Shown one piece after another: positions 25,039 to 32,460 of a DNA stretch of 64,000 nucleotides. A program made the translations under genes and the position numbers. The notes below the pieces were generated by a model. The model was not told the DNA's origin and made no database searches. It saw only the letters and a list, made by a program, of their open reading frames with translations. Source of the DNA: an uncultured Oscillospiraceae bacterium (GTDB lineage Bacteria > Bacillota > Clostridia > Oscillospirales > Oscillospiraceae); NCBI GenBank assembly GCA_910585155.1, contig CAJUEC010000003.1:61138-125137 (forward strand). Direction: 5' to 3'. Numbering within the stretch: the stretch's first letter is position 1; each line of letters starts with the position of its first letter.

Positions 25039-26928
25039 ATGGCAGACTTGAAAGTCCAGGAAAGGGACCTGATTTTTGCCCTGGACATCGGAACCCGCAG
25101 TGTGGTGGGCGTGGTGGGCCGGCCCGTGGATGACCGGCTGAAGGTCATAGACGTGGAGATGGCCGAACACGGCAAGCGGGCCATGATGGATGGCCAAATT
25201 GATGATATCAGGCAGGTGGGCACGCTGGCCAGGGCGGTGACCCAGCGGCTGGAGAGCCGGCTGGGGGTGCGGCTGGAGCGGGTGTGCGTGGCCGCCGCAG
25301 GCCGGGCCCTGCGTACGCAGAAGGGATCCTTTACTCTGGAGCTGCCGGAGGAGCAGTCCATTGACGCCGAGCAGATCAGCCAGCTGGAGGCGGGCGCGGT
25401 ATCCGCCGCAGAGGAGGCGCTCCAGACCGATGGGGACGGCCGCCGCCAGATGTTCCTGGTGGGCTATACCGTGGCCCAGTACCGGCTGGACAACTACCCC
25501 ATGGCCAACCTCCAGTTTCACACCGGGCGCAGGGTGGAGGCCGACGTGGTGGCCACCTTCCTCCCCGGCGAGGTGGTGGAGAGCCTGTACGCCGCCATGC
25601 GCGCCGCCGGGCTTCAGGTGGCCAGCATGACCCTGGAGCCCATCGCCGCCATGAACGCCGCCATCCCCGCCGAGCTTCGGCTGCTGAACCTGGCTATGGT
25701 GGACATCGGCGCGGGCACCACCGACATTGCCCTGTGCCGGGACGGCAGCGTGGTGGGCTACACCATGGCCACCGTGGCTGGCGACGAGATCACTGAGGCC
25801 ATCATGCGCTCCTACTTGGTAGATTTCAACACTGCCGAGCAGATCAAGCGGAGCATGGGGGAGAGCGATGAGCTCATCCGCTGCCGCAATATTCTGGGGC
25901 AGGAGGAGCGCATCGCGGTGAACGAGGTCACCCAGGTGATCCAGGCCCCCATGGATAAGCTGGCCGACGCCATCGCCAAGCAGGTGCTCAGCGTAAACGG
26001 CACGCCACCCTCCGCCGTCTTTTTGGCCGGGGGCGGCAGCAAGCTGCGGGGACTGCGGGAGAAGGTGGCCGTTCAGCTGGAGATGGACGAAAAGCGGGTG
26101 GCCATCGCGGGCAATAATTTTGCCCTCAGCGTGTTTTCCGACTCCCTGGAGCTGGAGAAGCCGGAGTATGCCACCCCGCTGGGGATCGCGATCTCCGCGG
26201 GCCTGGGGCTGCTGAACGACAGCTATGTGGTCACCCTCAACGGCCAGAGCGCCAAGCTGTTCCGCAACGGGGTTCTTACCCTCCGGGACATCCTGCTGAT
26301 GAACGGCTACAGCTACGCCGACATGGTGGGGAAAACGGGCAAGAGCCTGAACCTCACCCTGGACGGCAAACGGCTGGTGTTCCGGGGAGAGCCCGCCGTT
26401 CCCGCCGTGCTGCGGGTGAACGGGGAGGAGGCCAGCCTGTCCACCATCGTCCACGCGGGGGATGAGATCCATTTCATCCCGGCCCGTCACGGGGAGGATG
26501 CCCGCCGCACGCTGGGGCAGCTGCTGGGAGAGGATTTCTATGGCAAGGTGATGGTCAATAACGCCATAGCCTCCATGGACACTGCGCTGGATCAGGGAGA
26601 CGTGGTGCTGACCATGCGGCAGGTCCCGCCCAGGCAAACTGCCCCTACCGCTCCGATTCAGGCCCCGGCGCAGCCTGCCCCCAGGGCGGCAGCTCCGGTC
26701 CGGCCTGCGCCCCGGAGCAATGAGGTACACCTGATTTTGAACGGGGATCCTTTGAACCTTCCGGCCAAGGAGGACGGCTCCCCCTACTATCTGATGGACC
26801 TGCTGGAGTATTCCGGTATCGATTTTGAGCATCTGGACAGAGCTGTGCGGCTGGAGGTCAATGGTGTGGAGCGAGGCTTCCAGCAGCCGCTGAAGGAGCA
26901 GGACTCCGTCACCATCACTCTGGCCTGA
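25039..26928 (+). CDS. FtsA/PilM-like actin-fold ATPase with C-terminal beta-grasp-like repeats
   Basis: Protein of 629 residues. Residues about 10-390 form an FtsA-like actin fold: phosphate-1 motif ALDIGTRSVVGVVG, phosphate-2 VDIGAGTTDIAL, adenosine motif FLAGGGSKLRG, and an FtsA-type SHS2 insertion. The rest is not found in FtsA: about 395-490 and 565-629 look like ThiS/ubiquitin-type beta-grasp units (NGxxxxL ... DEIHFIPA and NGDPLNL ... DSVTITLA), separated by a Pro/Ala linker. FtsA proper is normally in the division cluster, so this is a paralogue, perhaps working with the membrane protein that follows after 28 bases. ATG 25039 follows GAGGAG. Confidence 0.78.
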   Translation: MADLKVQERDLIFALDIGTRSVVGVVGRPVDDRLKVIDVEMAEHGKRAMMDGQIDDIRQVGTLARAVTQRLESRLGVRLERVCVAAAGRALRTQKGSFTLELPEEQSIDAEQISQLEAGAVSAAEEALQTDGDGRRQMFLVGYTVAQYRLDNYPMANLQFHTGRRVEADVVATFLPGEVVESLYAAMRAAGLQVASMTLEPIAAMNAAIPAELRLLNLAMVDIGAGTTDIALCRDGSVVGYTMATVAGDEITEAIMRSYLVDFNTAEQIKRSMGESDELIRCRNILGQEERIAVNEVTQVIQAPMDKLADAIAKQVLSVNGTPPSAVFLAGGGSKLRGLREKVAVQLEMDEKRVAIAGNNFALSVFSDSLELEKPEYATPLGIAISAGLGLLNDSYVVTLNGQSAKLFRNGVLTLRDILLMNGYSYADMVGKTGKSLNLTLDGKRLVFRGEPAVPAVLRVNGEEASLSTIVHAGDEIHFIPARHGEDARRTLGQLLGEDFYGKVMVNNAIASMDTALDQGDVVLTMRQVPPRQTAPTAPIQAPAQPAPRAAAPVRPAPRSNEVHLILNGDPLNLPAKEDGSPYYLMDLLEYSGIDFEHLDRAVRLEVNGVERGFQQPLKEQDSVTITLA

Positions 26929-26956
26929 CGGCAGAGACGCAAGAGGTGTTATTTCC

Positions 26957-28024
26957 ATGCCCATAGGAAAACCGAAGGAGCCCAAGGCTCCCAAGAAAGA
27001 GAAGAAGCAGAAGCCGCCCAAGGAAAAGAAGCCCAAAAAGGGCAAGGGCGGCGCGCCGGAGGCGGCGGAGCAGGGCGAACAGCCCGAGAAGAAAAAGCTC
27101 CCTCTCATTTTCTTGCTGATTCCGGCGGTGGTCATTGTCGCCGCGGCAGTGATTTTGTTTGTCTTTATCCTCCCGGGAAGAAACGCGGACGATCCCGCTG
27201 AGCCCACCCCATCGGTAGAGCCCTCGCCCCCGGTTCTGCCCAGCGAGCTGCCGGTGGGGGAGAACGTGGTCCCCGGCATGGTGCTGGGGTCCGACGAGTA
27301 CCTGGCTCAGGCGGTGCCGGCCAAGACCATCACCTATACTTACACAGACCTGGTGGACGCCGGCAAGGTGGCGGAGACGTATGTGGGTCAGCTCAAGGGG
27401 GCCGATCCCAAGTTTTCCATGGTGGATGAGGAGTTTGTGCGCGTCAAGGAGTCCCCGGATTTTACCGCGCCCGAGGGGATGGTGCTGATGGCCCGGAACC
27501 TGCCCAAGCCTGAGCCGGAGCCCACCGCCTCCCCGGAGGGGGAGGAGAGCGCCGACCCTGAGGCCAGCTCCAGCCCGGAGGCGGAGCAGAGCCCGGAGGT
27601 GCCGGAGAGCCAGGCTCCTGTGGAGGAGCCCGAGTCCAAGGTACTCACAGTCCGCATCCAGTGGTCCCCCGGGCAGTGCGTGGTGACGGCGGATGAGGAG
27701 CTGGGCAAGGTCACCTCGCCCAAGCCACAGCAGACTTCGCATGGCTCCATCAGCATGAGCGGCGCGCAGACCCGTTTGGAGGGGATGAGTCCGGCCCAGC
27801 TGGAGCTGCCCGGCGAGTCCATGGACGCCTACGAGGTGATGGCTATGGACGGCACGGAGATGGTGAACGGCGCGGCCTGCATCCGTCTCAATGTCTACAA
27901 CGGCAAGAACGCAGAGAACAGCTACCAGTTCATGGGCGGCTATCTGATGAGTATTGACGGCCAGCATCTCTACCGGCTGGACCCCGTCACCAATGAAATC
28001 CACGAGCTGGATTATCAGCCCTGA
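26957..28024 (+). CDS. Single-pass membrane protein with Lys/Pro-rich cytoplasmic tail, function unknown
   Basis: Protein of 355 residues that I do not recognise. Residues 1-48 are Lys/Pro-rich (KEPKAPKKEKKQKPPKEK), then one membrane segment (about 49-73, PLIFLLIPAVVIVAAAVILF). The outside part has a small domain, a Pro/Glu/Ser-rich linker (about 175-230) and a C-terminal domain. It follows the FtsA-like gene and ends at a terminator, so the pair forms a unit. By analogy PilM binds the cytoplasmic tail of the membrane protein PilN; a comparable pairing is possible but unproven. Confidence 0.7.
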   Translation: MPIGKPKEPKAPKKEKKQKPPKEKKPKKGKGGAPEAAEQGEQPEKKKLPLIFLLIPAVVIVAAAVILFVFILPGRNADDPAEPTPSVEPSPPVLPSELPVGENVVPGMVLGSDEYLAQAVPAKTITYTYTDLVDAGKVAETYVGQLKGADPKFSMVDEEFVRVKESPDFTAPEGMVLMARNLPKPEPEPTASPEGEESADPEASSSPEAEQSPEVPESQAPVEEPESKVLTVRIQWSPGQCVVTADEELGKVTSPKPQQTSHGSISMSGAQTRLEGMSPAQLELPGESMDAYEVMAMDGTEMVNGAACIRLNVYNGKNAENSYQFMGGYLMSIDGQHLYRLDPVTNEIHELDYQP

Positions 28025-28028
28025 TACG

Positions 28029-28072
28029 AAACCCCCGCTGAGACGGAAGAACACCGTACTCAGCGGGGGTTT
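28029..28072. terminator. Bidirectional terminator between convergent genes
   Basis: A 14-bp perfect stem (28029-28042 with 28059-28072) with A-run on the left arm and T-run on the right, so it can stop transcripts from both sides. Confidence 0.92.
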
Positions 28073-28073
28073 T

Positions 28074-29372
28074 CTATGACAGGGGCACAAGGCGGATCTG
28101 TTCCAGGGTGCCTGTGAGCTGGAGAGGCACTCTCCGCTCCGCCAGAGGGGCGCCGGATAGGAACACCGGGGTGAGCACTCCCTCCAGCATGGGGACGGTG
28201 GAGCGGGGAGAGATGGCCTCCCGGGGGGTGAGGGCCCGGGCCAGCTCGGGGGCCACCTGGGTGATGTCCAGGCCGTATTCCCGGCCCAGAGCGGCGATCT
28301 GACGGATGGTGACCGCAGTTCTGGCCTGTTCGTCCAGGGGCTGGAACCCAATCAGGCCGCCGAACCGACCGGCAATCTCCCGCAGCACCCCGGAGCGGGC
28401 TAGGGCCCGCCGGGCGGACTCGTCCGCCTGGTAGAGCCGTCCGGCCAGGCCGGCGGGGGTGGGGAGGTGGAGACGGGCTCCAGGCTCCGCCCCTGCCGGG
28501 ACGGCAAAGCCCAGCCGCACCCCGTGGGAGGACAGATCGGTGTTGGTGGTAAACAGCAGCACACAGCGGCGGAAATCCAGCTCACGGCGGCCCTGGGCGT
28601 CCTCCCGCCGGGCGGTGGACCGGCCCTCGTCCAGAATGGACATAAAGGTTTTGAGCACCTCTGGATGGGCCTTGTCCAGCTCGTCGAACATGAACACGGT
28701 GTGGGGACAGCGGCGCACAGCCTCCAGCACGGGAGGGTCGTCATACCCCACATAGCCAGGCGGCGCACCGGTGAGGCGGTACACCGAATGCGGCTCAGTG
28801 AAGGTGTTAAGCTCCGTCCACACCAGCTGGTAGCGCTGCTGGCCCAGGCACCGGTTCAGGGTGGGGGCCACCGCTTTGGCCAGCTCAGACTTGCCCACCC
28901 CCGTGGGGCCGTAGAAAATCAGAGAGAGGGGGCGGATGGGCGCGCGTTTGCAGATATGGCTCCACAGCTTGAAGGAGGCCGCCTCCACCGCCTGGTCCTG
29001 TCCCACCACCTGGCTGCGGAATTCCGCCATCAGCCGGCGGAGCAGGCTGTCCCCGGGCAGGGCAGTGCTGTCCAGTGCCCGCAGGCAGTCTGTCATGGCC
29101 TGGAAGCCGTCGAAACGGCGGACGGCCCCCTGCTGGAAGAAGTCCCGCAGAAGAGGGTCCTCGCCCCGGTAGGAGACGGCGGGGCGAAAGTAGAGGAGAT
29201 AGTCCTTGCCGTCCCGCCAAAAGCCCAGCTGCGCCTGGGGCGGGCGGCAGCCCTCCGGCAGGCGGCAGCAGTCAAACTCGTAGCTCCGCCCCAGCCCCGC
29301 GCAGGTGTCCACCCGCTGCTTCAGCAGGGCGTAGCCCGAGGGGCCGCAGGCACAGAATTGGGAAAACTCCAT
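28074..29372 (-). CDS. Clp/HSP100-type AAA+ ATPase with a single D2-like module
   Basis: Protein of 432 residues. The first ~115 residues are unique and Cys-rich (CACG, CCRLPEGC). Then comes an AAA+ module of the ClpB/ClpA D2 class: Walker A GPTGVGKS (155-162), pore loop GYVGY (206-210), Walker B VFMFDE (226-231), sensor 1 LLFTTNTD and a C-terminal D2-small-type region. There is no ClpN domain, no D1 and no clear ClpP-docking loop. It probably remodels or unfolds a specific partner bound by the N-terminal part. A perfect TATAAT -10 lies in an inverted repeat upstream, without a good -35. Whether it serves motility is unknown. Confidence 0.75.
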   Translation of the reverse strand: MEFSQFCACGPSGYALLKQRVDTCAGLGRSYEFDCCRLPEGCRPPQAQLGFWRDGKDYLLYFRPAVSYRGEDPLLRDFFQQGAVRRFDGFQAMTDCLRALDSTALPGDSLLRRLMAEFRSQVVGQDQAVEAASFKLWSHICKRAPIRPLSLIFYGPTGVGKSELAKAVAPTLNRCLGQQRYQLVWTELNTFTEPHSVYRLTGAPPGYVGYDDPPVLEAVRRCPHTVFMFDELDKAHPEVLKTFMSILDEGRSTARREDAQGRRELDFRRCVLLFTTNTDLSSHGVRLGFAVPAGAEPGARLHLPTPAGLAGRLYQADESARRALARSGVLREIAGRFGGLIGFQPLDEQARTAVTIRQIAALGREYGLDITQVAPELARALTPREAISPRSTVPMLEGVLTPVFLSGAPLAERRVPLQLTGTLEQIRLVPLS

Positions 29373-29388
29373 GGCTGACCTCTTTTGT

Positions 29389-29449
29389 GTGGATTATAGT
29401 CACCGCTGATTTGTTTGGGCCGCAAAGGGTCCTCTTTGACTATAGCCAC
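29389..29449 (-). promoter_or_regulatory. Inverted repeat overlapping the -10 box of the AAA+ gene
   Basis: Arms GTGGATTATAGTCA (29389-29402) and TGACTATAGCCAC (29437-29449) are inverted copies with one mismatch and one extra base. The left arm contains TATAAT on the minus strand (29393-29398). No good -35 is present. This could be an operator; it is not followed by a T-run, so it is not a terminator. Confidence 0.4.
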
Positions 29450-29478
29450 TTTTCAGAGAAATCAAGCCTGGTTCCATG

Positions 29479-29508
29479 AAAAAAGCCGGCCCACAGGCCG
29501 GCTTTTTT
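29479..29508 (-). terminator. Terminator of the flgM-yjfB operon
   Basis: A 13-bp perfect stem with A/T tracts on both arms (29479-29491 with 29496-29508, loop CACA), 5 bases after the last gene of the minus-strand operon. Confidence 0.9.
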
Positions 29509-29512
29509 GTGT

Positions 29513-29695
29513 TCAGGCGTATACGTCGATATACTGTCCCTTGGCGGGGGTGGGAACGGCTTCCAGCATTTTTGCCAGCTCTTGTCCGGCCAGCTCCTGG
29601 GAGTCCATCATCTTTTTGGTGACGGCTATGGAGTAATTGGTGGCGAACGAAGCGGCACTCATTCCCATGGCCATGCTGGCAATGGAATCCATCAT
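29513..29695 (-). CDS. YjfB-family putative motility protein
   Basis: Small protein of 60 residues matching the YjfB family, often annotated as putative motility protein and under sigma-D control in Bacillus. It begins MMDSIASMAMGMSAASFATN and has a mostly helical body with a hydrophobic face. The exact role in motility is not known. It is translated 3 bases after the csrA stop, behind a GGAGG site, and ends the flagellar late operon just before the terminator. Confidence 0.82.
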   Translation of the reverse strand: MMDSIASMAMGMSAASFATNYSIAVTKKMMDSQELAGQELAKMLEAVPTPAKGQYIDVYA

Positions 29696-29698
29696 AGG

Positions 29699-29998
29699 TC
29701 AGTCCTCCTTTCCCTCCGGCGGGGCCGAAGGCGGTGTGGTGGGGGAGGCGGAGCGCCCCTCCCGTTTATGGTCCAGCACGCCGCCCAGCAGATCCAGCAG
29801 CTCGGCGGGTGCGGACTCCTCCATGGCGGATTCCCGGTTGGCGCTGGCCGCCACCACCAGCTCACTGCGCAGGATGGACACGTCCTCCGGCGCGGAGATG
29901 GCCAGGCGCACCCGCGTTCCGTCTACCGAGACCACACGGATGGTAATGTCCTCGCCGATGACCAAGGACTCGCCGGTTTTGCGTTGCAGGATCAGCAT
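29699..29998 (-). CDS. csrA: Translational regulator CsrA, with extended tail
   Basis: CsrA (99 residues) binds GGA-containing hairpins near ribosome sites and in Firmicutes represses flagellin translation. Residues 1-50 carry the full family core (MLILQRKTGESLVIG, IRVVSVDGTRVRLAISAP, AP-ED). The tail (about 51-99) is longer than usual (most CsrA proteins have 60-75 residues) and is Pro/Ser/Glu-rich. It overlaps fliW by 7 bases, as expected for the FliW-CsrA partner switch. A GAGGAGG ribosome site precedes the ATG. Confidence 0.94.
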   Translation of the reverse strand: MLILQRKTGESLVIGEDITIRVVSVDGTRVRLAISAPEDVSILRSELVVAASANRESAMEESAPAELLDLLGGVLDHKREGRSASPTTPPSAPPEGKED

Positions 29999-30444
29999 GT
30001 CGCGTCCTCCTCTGCGCCGAACTGGGCCAAGGGGTGGCGCATCTCATAGGCATCCGTCTCCAGGATAACCTGCCGGGCCACCCGGGTCTCCGGATGGATG
30101 GCGACAGGGCATTTCAGGTTGACGGTGCTCTGGTCCACAGGCTTCTTCACCACGCACAGCACGTAGAAACCCAGCTCCTGACTGTCCTGCACCCCCAGCT
30201 CCTTCAGCTCCTGGGGCTGGAGGACAGGGGCGTAATCGGGCATCAGGGCAAAGGGGTCCATGGCTACAAAGGCCAGGGCGGGGGTCCGGGTGCTTTGAAA
30301 GCACAGCAGGGTCCCAATGCTGCCCTCAAAGGGCAGGAGCAGGAATTCCTGCTCCTCCTCAAATCCAAACAGACCGGCGGGGAAGGAGAGAGCCTCCCCC
30401 GCCTCATAGTCAATCTCGCCGAAATATTTGGTCTGGAGCTTCAC
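29992..30444 (-). CDS. fliW: Flagellar assembly factor FliW
   Basis: FliW (150 residues) binds either flagellin or CsrA; when flagellin is exported, free FliW relieves CsrA repression of flagellin translation. The family pattern LSFPAGLFGFEEEQEFLLLP is present near residue 20 and NLKCPVAIHPETRVARQVIL near residue 110. The start is GTG 30444 behind AGGAGGT. The 7-base overlap with csrA is the usual arrangement. Confidence 0.95.
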   Translation of the reverse strand: MKLQTKYFGEIDYEAGEALSFPAGLFGFEEEQEFLLLPFEGSIGTLLCFQSTRTPALAFVAMDPFALMPDYAPVLQPQELKELGVQDSQELGFYVLCVVKKPVDQSTVNLKCPVAIHPETRVARQVILETDAYEMRHPLAQFGAEEDATC

Positions 30445-30476
30445 GAAAATACCTCCTGTCAGGGTTCTCCAGCTCC

Positions 30477-31085
30477 TCAGGCCTCCACGTCCACCGGTTC
30501 ATAGCTGGGGTCGGCGGAGGGGGGTACGTACAGCGGGCCGCCCACGTATTTGATAATCACGTCGGGCTGTTGGGTGACGGACAGCTCAATGTCACCGGGG
30601 GTGAACTCAAACTTGGGCTCGTTCATGCGCCAGTCAAAGTTCAGCTTATCCATCTCATAGCGGATGTGCATCTCGCCGGGATCCCAGGAAATCTCAGGCC
30701 CGACGGAGGGGAGAAACTCAATGCCCACGTTGGGCTTGTAATTTTTCATGGTGGATTCGGCCGCAAACTGGCCGATCATATCCTGGCCGATCTTTGCCTC
30801 CAGCAGCATCTGACCCTGCTGGGCGTAGGTGGCGGTGGCGGTATAGGATGCCTGCTGTCCCTGCTGCGCATACTGCTCGATGGAGCGCATGGCGGTGGGA
30901 ACCACAGAATTGCGGGCCTCAAAAGTATCAATATTCAGCTTGATGGGCCGGCTCTTGATGCTCAGTCCACCGTCCCCCCGAGAGATCTCCAGGTCAGCGG
31001 TCCCCCGGCTGTACTCCAGCTTGGCATGGGACACCTTCATCTCGATTTCAATGGGGACTGTTTTAATCTCAATCAGGGGATACAT
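30477..31085 (-). CDS. DUF6470-family protein
   Basis: Protein of 202 residues of the DUF6470 family, similar in size and place to YviE of Bacillus, which also lies between flgL and fliW. It starts with IEIKTVPIEIEMKVSHAKLEY and shows alternating beta-strand character with an Ala/Gln-rich helical middle (EQYAQQGQQASYTATATYAQ). No signal peptide is seen. Its function is unknown; constant linkage to flgL and fliW implies a flagellar role. Confidence 0.78.
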   Translation of the reverse strand: MYPLIEIKTVPIEIEMKVSHAKLEYSRGTADLEISRGDGGLSIKSRPIKLNIDTFEARNSVVPTAMRSIEQYAQQGQQASYTATATYAQQGQMLLEAKIGQDMIGQFAAESTMKNYKPNVGIEFLPSVGPEISWDPGEMHIRYEMDKLNFDWRMNEPKFEFTPGDIELSVTQQPDVIIKYVGGPLYVPPSADPSYEPVDVEA

Positions 31086-31146
31086 AGTCTACATTCCGCT
31101 CCTCTCTCAGAACAAGTTCAAAATATTGCTGGGAATTGGTTGTGCA

Positions 31147-32439
31147 TTAATTCAGGTAATCCATCAGGCTCTCGGACAAAACGCTGTTGCCCACCTTCAG
31201 CGCCGCGTTGTAGCAGTACTGCGCCCAGACGAAGGAGGTAATGGCGTCGGCCATGTCCACGTCCTCAATATCGGAATACTGCTCCTGAAGATTGTAGAAA
31301 TTCTCCTCCAGCAGGGCCACGTTGTTCTTCAGCTTGGTGGTGCCGGCGTCCATATTGGTGAATTCCGTCTTATAGTCGGAGGAGGCCTGCTCCAGCTTGC
31401 TCACAAGACCAGAGAATTCATCGTATACGTCCTTGGGCCAGTCGTCGCCGTCCTCCACCCTGTTGGCGACCTCCCGCATCTTCTGCACCAGAGAATAGAC
31501 GTTCCTGGGGTCGCCGTCCGCGTCCTGGCCGTAGCCAAGGAAGGTCAGGCCGTTCAAGGCGGCGTTAAAGCCGCTGGACTCAATCAGTGTGCCGTGCTCA
31601 TTCTCCTGGAAGCCCAGGCCGATGTCCACGAACTGCTTTTCATTCACCAGGTACTCCAGCTTTTCCGCCTCGGTCACAGCGGTGTCGTACTCCTGGGTGG
31701 TCATGGTCTCGGCGTCCGCCGCCCGGATATAGCGGGCGGTGGTGACGCCGGCGTTGTCCGTGACGTGGTAGGTGATGAAATCGGCGGGGGCCTCTCCGTT
31801 TGCGATGGCGTCATCGTACTCAGTCTGGTTGAGGCTCTTCTCCGCGTTGCTGGCCAGCACGTAATTGCCGTTGGCATCGGTAACCATAGCGGGGGGGTTG
31901 GCGGCACTGTCCATCAGCACGTTGGGCCGGGCCGCGTCCACCGAGACGCCGCGGTAGTACAGCTTGTTGTCCTTCACCTCAAAGGGGACGTTGTGGCCGT
32001 CCGCTCCGGCAAAAATGAAGGTGTCGCCGTATTTCTGGTTCAGGTTCTGCACGATGGTCTCAGACAGCTGATCCAGAACCTTATTCAGCTGGGTGCGGGC
32101 GTCCCCCTTGGGGTCGTTGAGCATCTCCAGGGTGGTGCTCTTCAGCGTGCTCATGGGCTCGCCGTTTTTGGTGTCGATGAGCTTATCAATGGTATCCAGA
32201 CAGGTAAAGGCGGTCTGAAATTTTTTATAGGTGTCGTTGCAGATGGCGTACTGGCTCTGGGTGGCCATGCGGGATTTGCGCAGCCGGAAGGCCTTGGCGG
32301 CGGAGGCGGGGTCCTCCGCGTAGGAATTGAAGTTGCGCCGGGTGAGAACGGTATCCTGGGCCTTGTTTCTGGCGATGAAGGAACTCATCAGATTTCTGCG
32401 GTAGCCCTTGAGAACGCCGCCGGTGGTGGCACGAATCAT
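31147..32439 (-). CDS. flgL: Flagellar hook-filament junction protein FlgL, enlarged
   Basis: FlgL/HAP3 (430 residues) connects hook and filament. The flagellin-like N-terminus (SSFIARNKAQDTVLTRRNF ... AEDPASAAKAFRLR) and the C-terminus with the DMADAITSFVWAQYCYNAAL pattern are both present. Length is above the usual 290-400 because of a longer variable middle (about residues 165-270). A perfect AAAGGAGG ribosome site lies 11 bases before the ATG. It is the partner of flgK, 21 bases upstream. Confidence 0.93.
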   Translation of the reverse strand: MIRATTGGVLKGYRRNLMSSFIARNKAQDTVLTRRNFNSYAEDPASAAKAFRLRKSRMATQSQYAICNDTYKKFQTAFTCLDTIDKLIDTKNGEPMSTLKSTTLEMLNDPKGDARTQLNKVLDQLSETIVQNLNQKYGDTFIFAGADGHNVPFEVKDNKLYYRGVSVDAARPNVLMDSAANPPAMVTDANGNYVLASNAEKSLNQTEYDDAIANGEAPADFITYHVTDNAGVTTARYIRAADAETMTTQEYDTAVTEAEKLEYLVNEKQFVDIGLGFQENEHGTLIESSGFNAALNGLTFLGYGQDADGDPRNVYSLVQKMREVANRVEDGDDWPKDVYDEFSGLVSKLEQASSDYKTEFTNMDAGTTKLKNNVALLEENFYNLQEQYSDIEDVDMADAITSFVWAQYCYNAALKVGNSVLSESLMDYLN

Positions 32440-32460
32440 ACTGCGAAAACCTCCTTTGGA

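Noticed and set aside
23032..27279. Very long open frame (over 1400 codons) on the minus strand, opposite the chemoreceptor and FtsA-like genes
   Set aside because: It is antisense to two clear genes, has a composition rich in His, Gly and Leu typical of reverse-strand frames in GC-rich DNA, and shows no domain.
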